Below are positions 63,419 through 64,000 of a stretch of 64,000 bases of DNA, piece after piece. This stretch comes from Pedobacter helvus (GTDB lineage: Bacteria > Bacteroidota > Bacteroidia > Sphingobacteriales > Sphingobacteriaceae): positions 124,001 to 188,000 of the forward strand of contig NZ_SRMP01000005.1 in NCBI RefSeq assembly GCF_005925325.1, written 5' to 3'. Below the pieces are notes generated by a model, which worked only from the letters and a program-made list of their open reading frames with translations, had not been told where the DNA came from and did no database searches. Position 1 is the stretch's first letter. Each line of letters opens with the position of its first letter. The position numbers were made by a program, and so were the translations under genes.

Positions 63419-64000
63419 ATGTCAGTTTTTGTTAAACCGCTGAGAGTGTTTACTTGCTGTGCCTTATTGATTTCTCAAGTATCAACGGTCAAAGCACAGC
63501 AGGTTTCAGATACTATCAGCAAAAAGCAAGATACCTTGCAGCTTGTAGATAAGAAGCTAAAAAAACTTATCTATTTTAATACGCCCAAAAATCTCTCTAC
63601 AGGTTCTTCTGCGGCAGTTTCGGGTGATGAACTCAGCAGTACTTTGGTGGTATCGTATCCCATAGCGCTTGCAGGGCGTTTAGCCGGGTTAACAACTAGC
63701 CAGAACAGCGGACAACCTTTCAACGAAGGCTATAGTATGCGATTACGTGGCCAAAGTCCTTTAATATTTATTGATGGTATCCCGCGTTCGGTTTCGGAAA
63801 TTGGTATTGAAGAAATTGAATCAGTTACTGTACTAAAAGACGCGGTTTCTTTAGCTATGTTGGGAGTGAGGGGTGCAAATGGTGCAGTTTCTATCATCAC
63901 TAAAAAGGGAATTTCATCGGGACAAAAGATCAGCTTTACCAGTCAATGGGGTATTCAAAAACCTATCCAAAATCTAATTTCGAAGCAATTAGATGCTTAT
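63419..64000 (+). CDS. SusC-like TonB-dependent receptor, N-terminal part
   Basis: 194 codons are visible; the gene runs off the right edge. Signal peptide ending STVKAQQ, then a plug domain: VVSYPIALAGRLAGLTTSQN, SMRLRGQSPLIFIDGIPRSV, SVTVLKDAVSLAMLGVRGANG and VSIITKKG. The carboxypeptidase-like domain of ordinary SusC proteins is missing; a short linker of about 50 residues takes its place. The motif order is otherwise typical. It starts a separate utilisation locus, not the one controlled by the HTCS repeats. Confidence 0.85.
   Translation, partial: MSVFVKPLRVFTCCALLISQVSTVKAQQVSDTISKKQDTLQLVDKKLKKLIYFNTPKNLSTGSSAAVSGDELSSTLVVSYPIALAGRLAGLTTSQNSGQPFNEGYSMRLRGQSPLIFIDGIPRSVSEIGIEEIESVTVLKDAVSLAMLGVRGANGAVSIITKKGISSGQKISFTSQWGIQKPIQNLISKQLDAY

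Noticed and set aside
1-64000. tRNA, rRNA, prophage, integrase, toxin-antitoxin and defence genes
   Set aside because: None recognised by eye in either strand; almost all long frames are carbohydrate-active or regulatory proteins.

Overview
The window reads as part of the chromosome of a Bacteroidota bacterium, most likely a soil or plant-associated Sphingobacteriaceae (Pedobacter-like). The evidence is AT-rich DNA, SusC/SusD/SusE-type outer-membrane proteins, a type IX secretion C-terminal domain, Nudix-family sugar regulators, a giant hybrid two-component sensor, and promoters with the Bacteroidota -7 element TAnnTTTG. Almost every gene handles plant or microbial polysaccharide; no housekeeping, RNA or phage genes were seen.

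Layout. (1) 1-5.8 kb, plus strand: the end of a SusD-like gene and a very large secreted T9SS protein with a GH128-like barrel, closing a utilisation locus that starts upstream. (2) 5.8-25.4 kb: a Nudix-type regulator (minus) divergent from a long plus-strand run of secreted enzymes: galactose mutarotase, GH51, tandem GH43-GH43, GH105, DUF2264, a BNR_4 propeller (GH145/PL-like), DUF4861, GH16, GH127, GH97, GH43 (exo-beta-1,3-galactanase-like) and a second GH43-GH43. The set suits type II arabinogalactan with arabinose, glucuronate and possibly rhamnose caps. It has no SusC/SusD of its own inside the window. (3) 25.6-31.7 kb: a minus-strand operon galT-galK-sodium/sugar symporter-CE15 esterase, divergent from a second Nudix regulator across a 35-bp palindrome. 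It would import and phosphorylate the galactose released by region 2.

(4) 32-62.8 kb: a regulon built around one hybrid two-component system (47.7-51.8 kb). Three promoters (32.05, 52.16 and 54.79 kb) carry the same pair of 14-bp direct repeats, 21 bp apart, set 20-21 bp ahead of a TAnnTTTG element. They drive (a) DUF4832, DUF4886 esterase-like, GH36, GH97, GH2, GH2, a GH35-like protein without its catalytic barrel, and GH3; (b) GH88 plus a beta-helix protein; (c) SusC, SusD, SusE and a second DUF4832 protein. This is a complete locus for an unidentified polysaccharide containing alpha-galactosyl, beta-linked hexose and uronic-acid residues. The two DUF4832 proteins and the beta-helix protein are the best candidates for undescribed enzyme activities.

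(5) 62.8-64 kb: a terminator, a long leader with a 43-bp LacI-type palindrome, and the start of another SusC-like receptor that runs off the window.

Substrate assignments are inferences from family membership and gene context; no search could be run.
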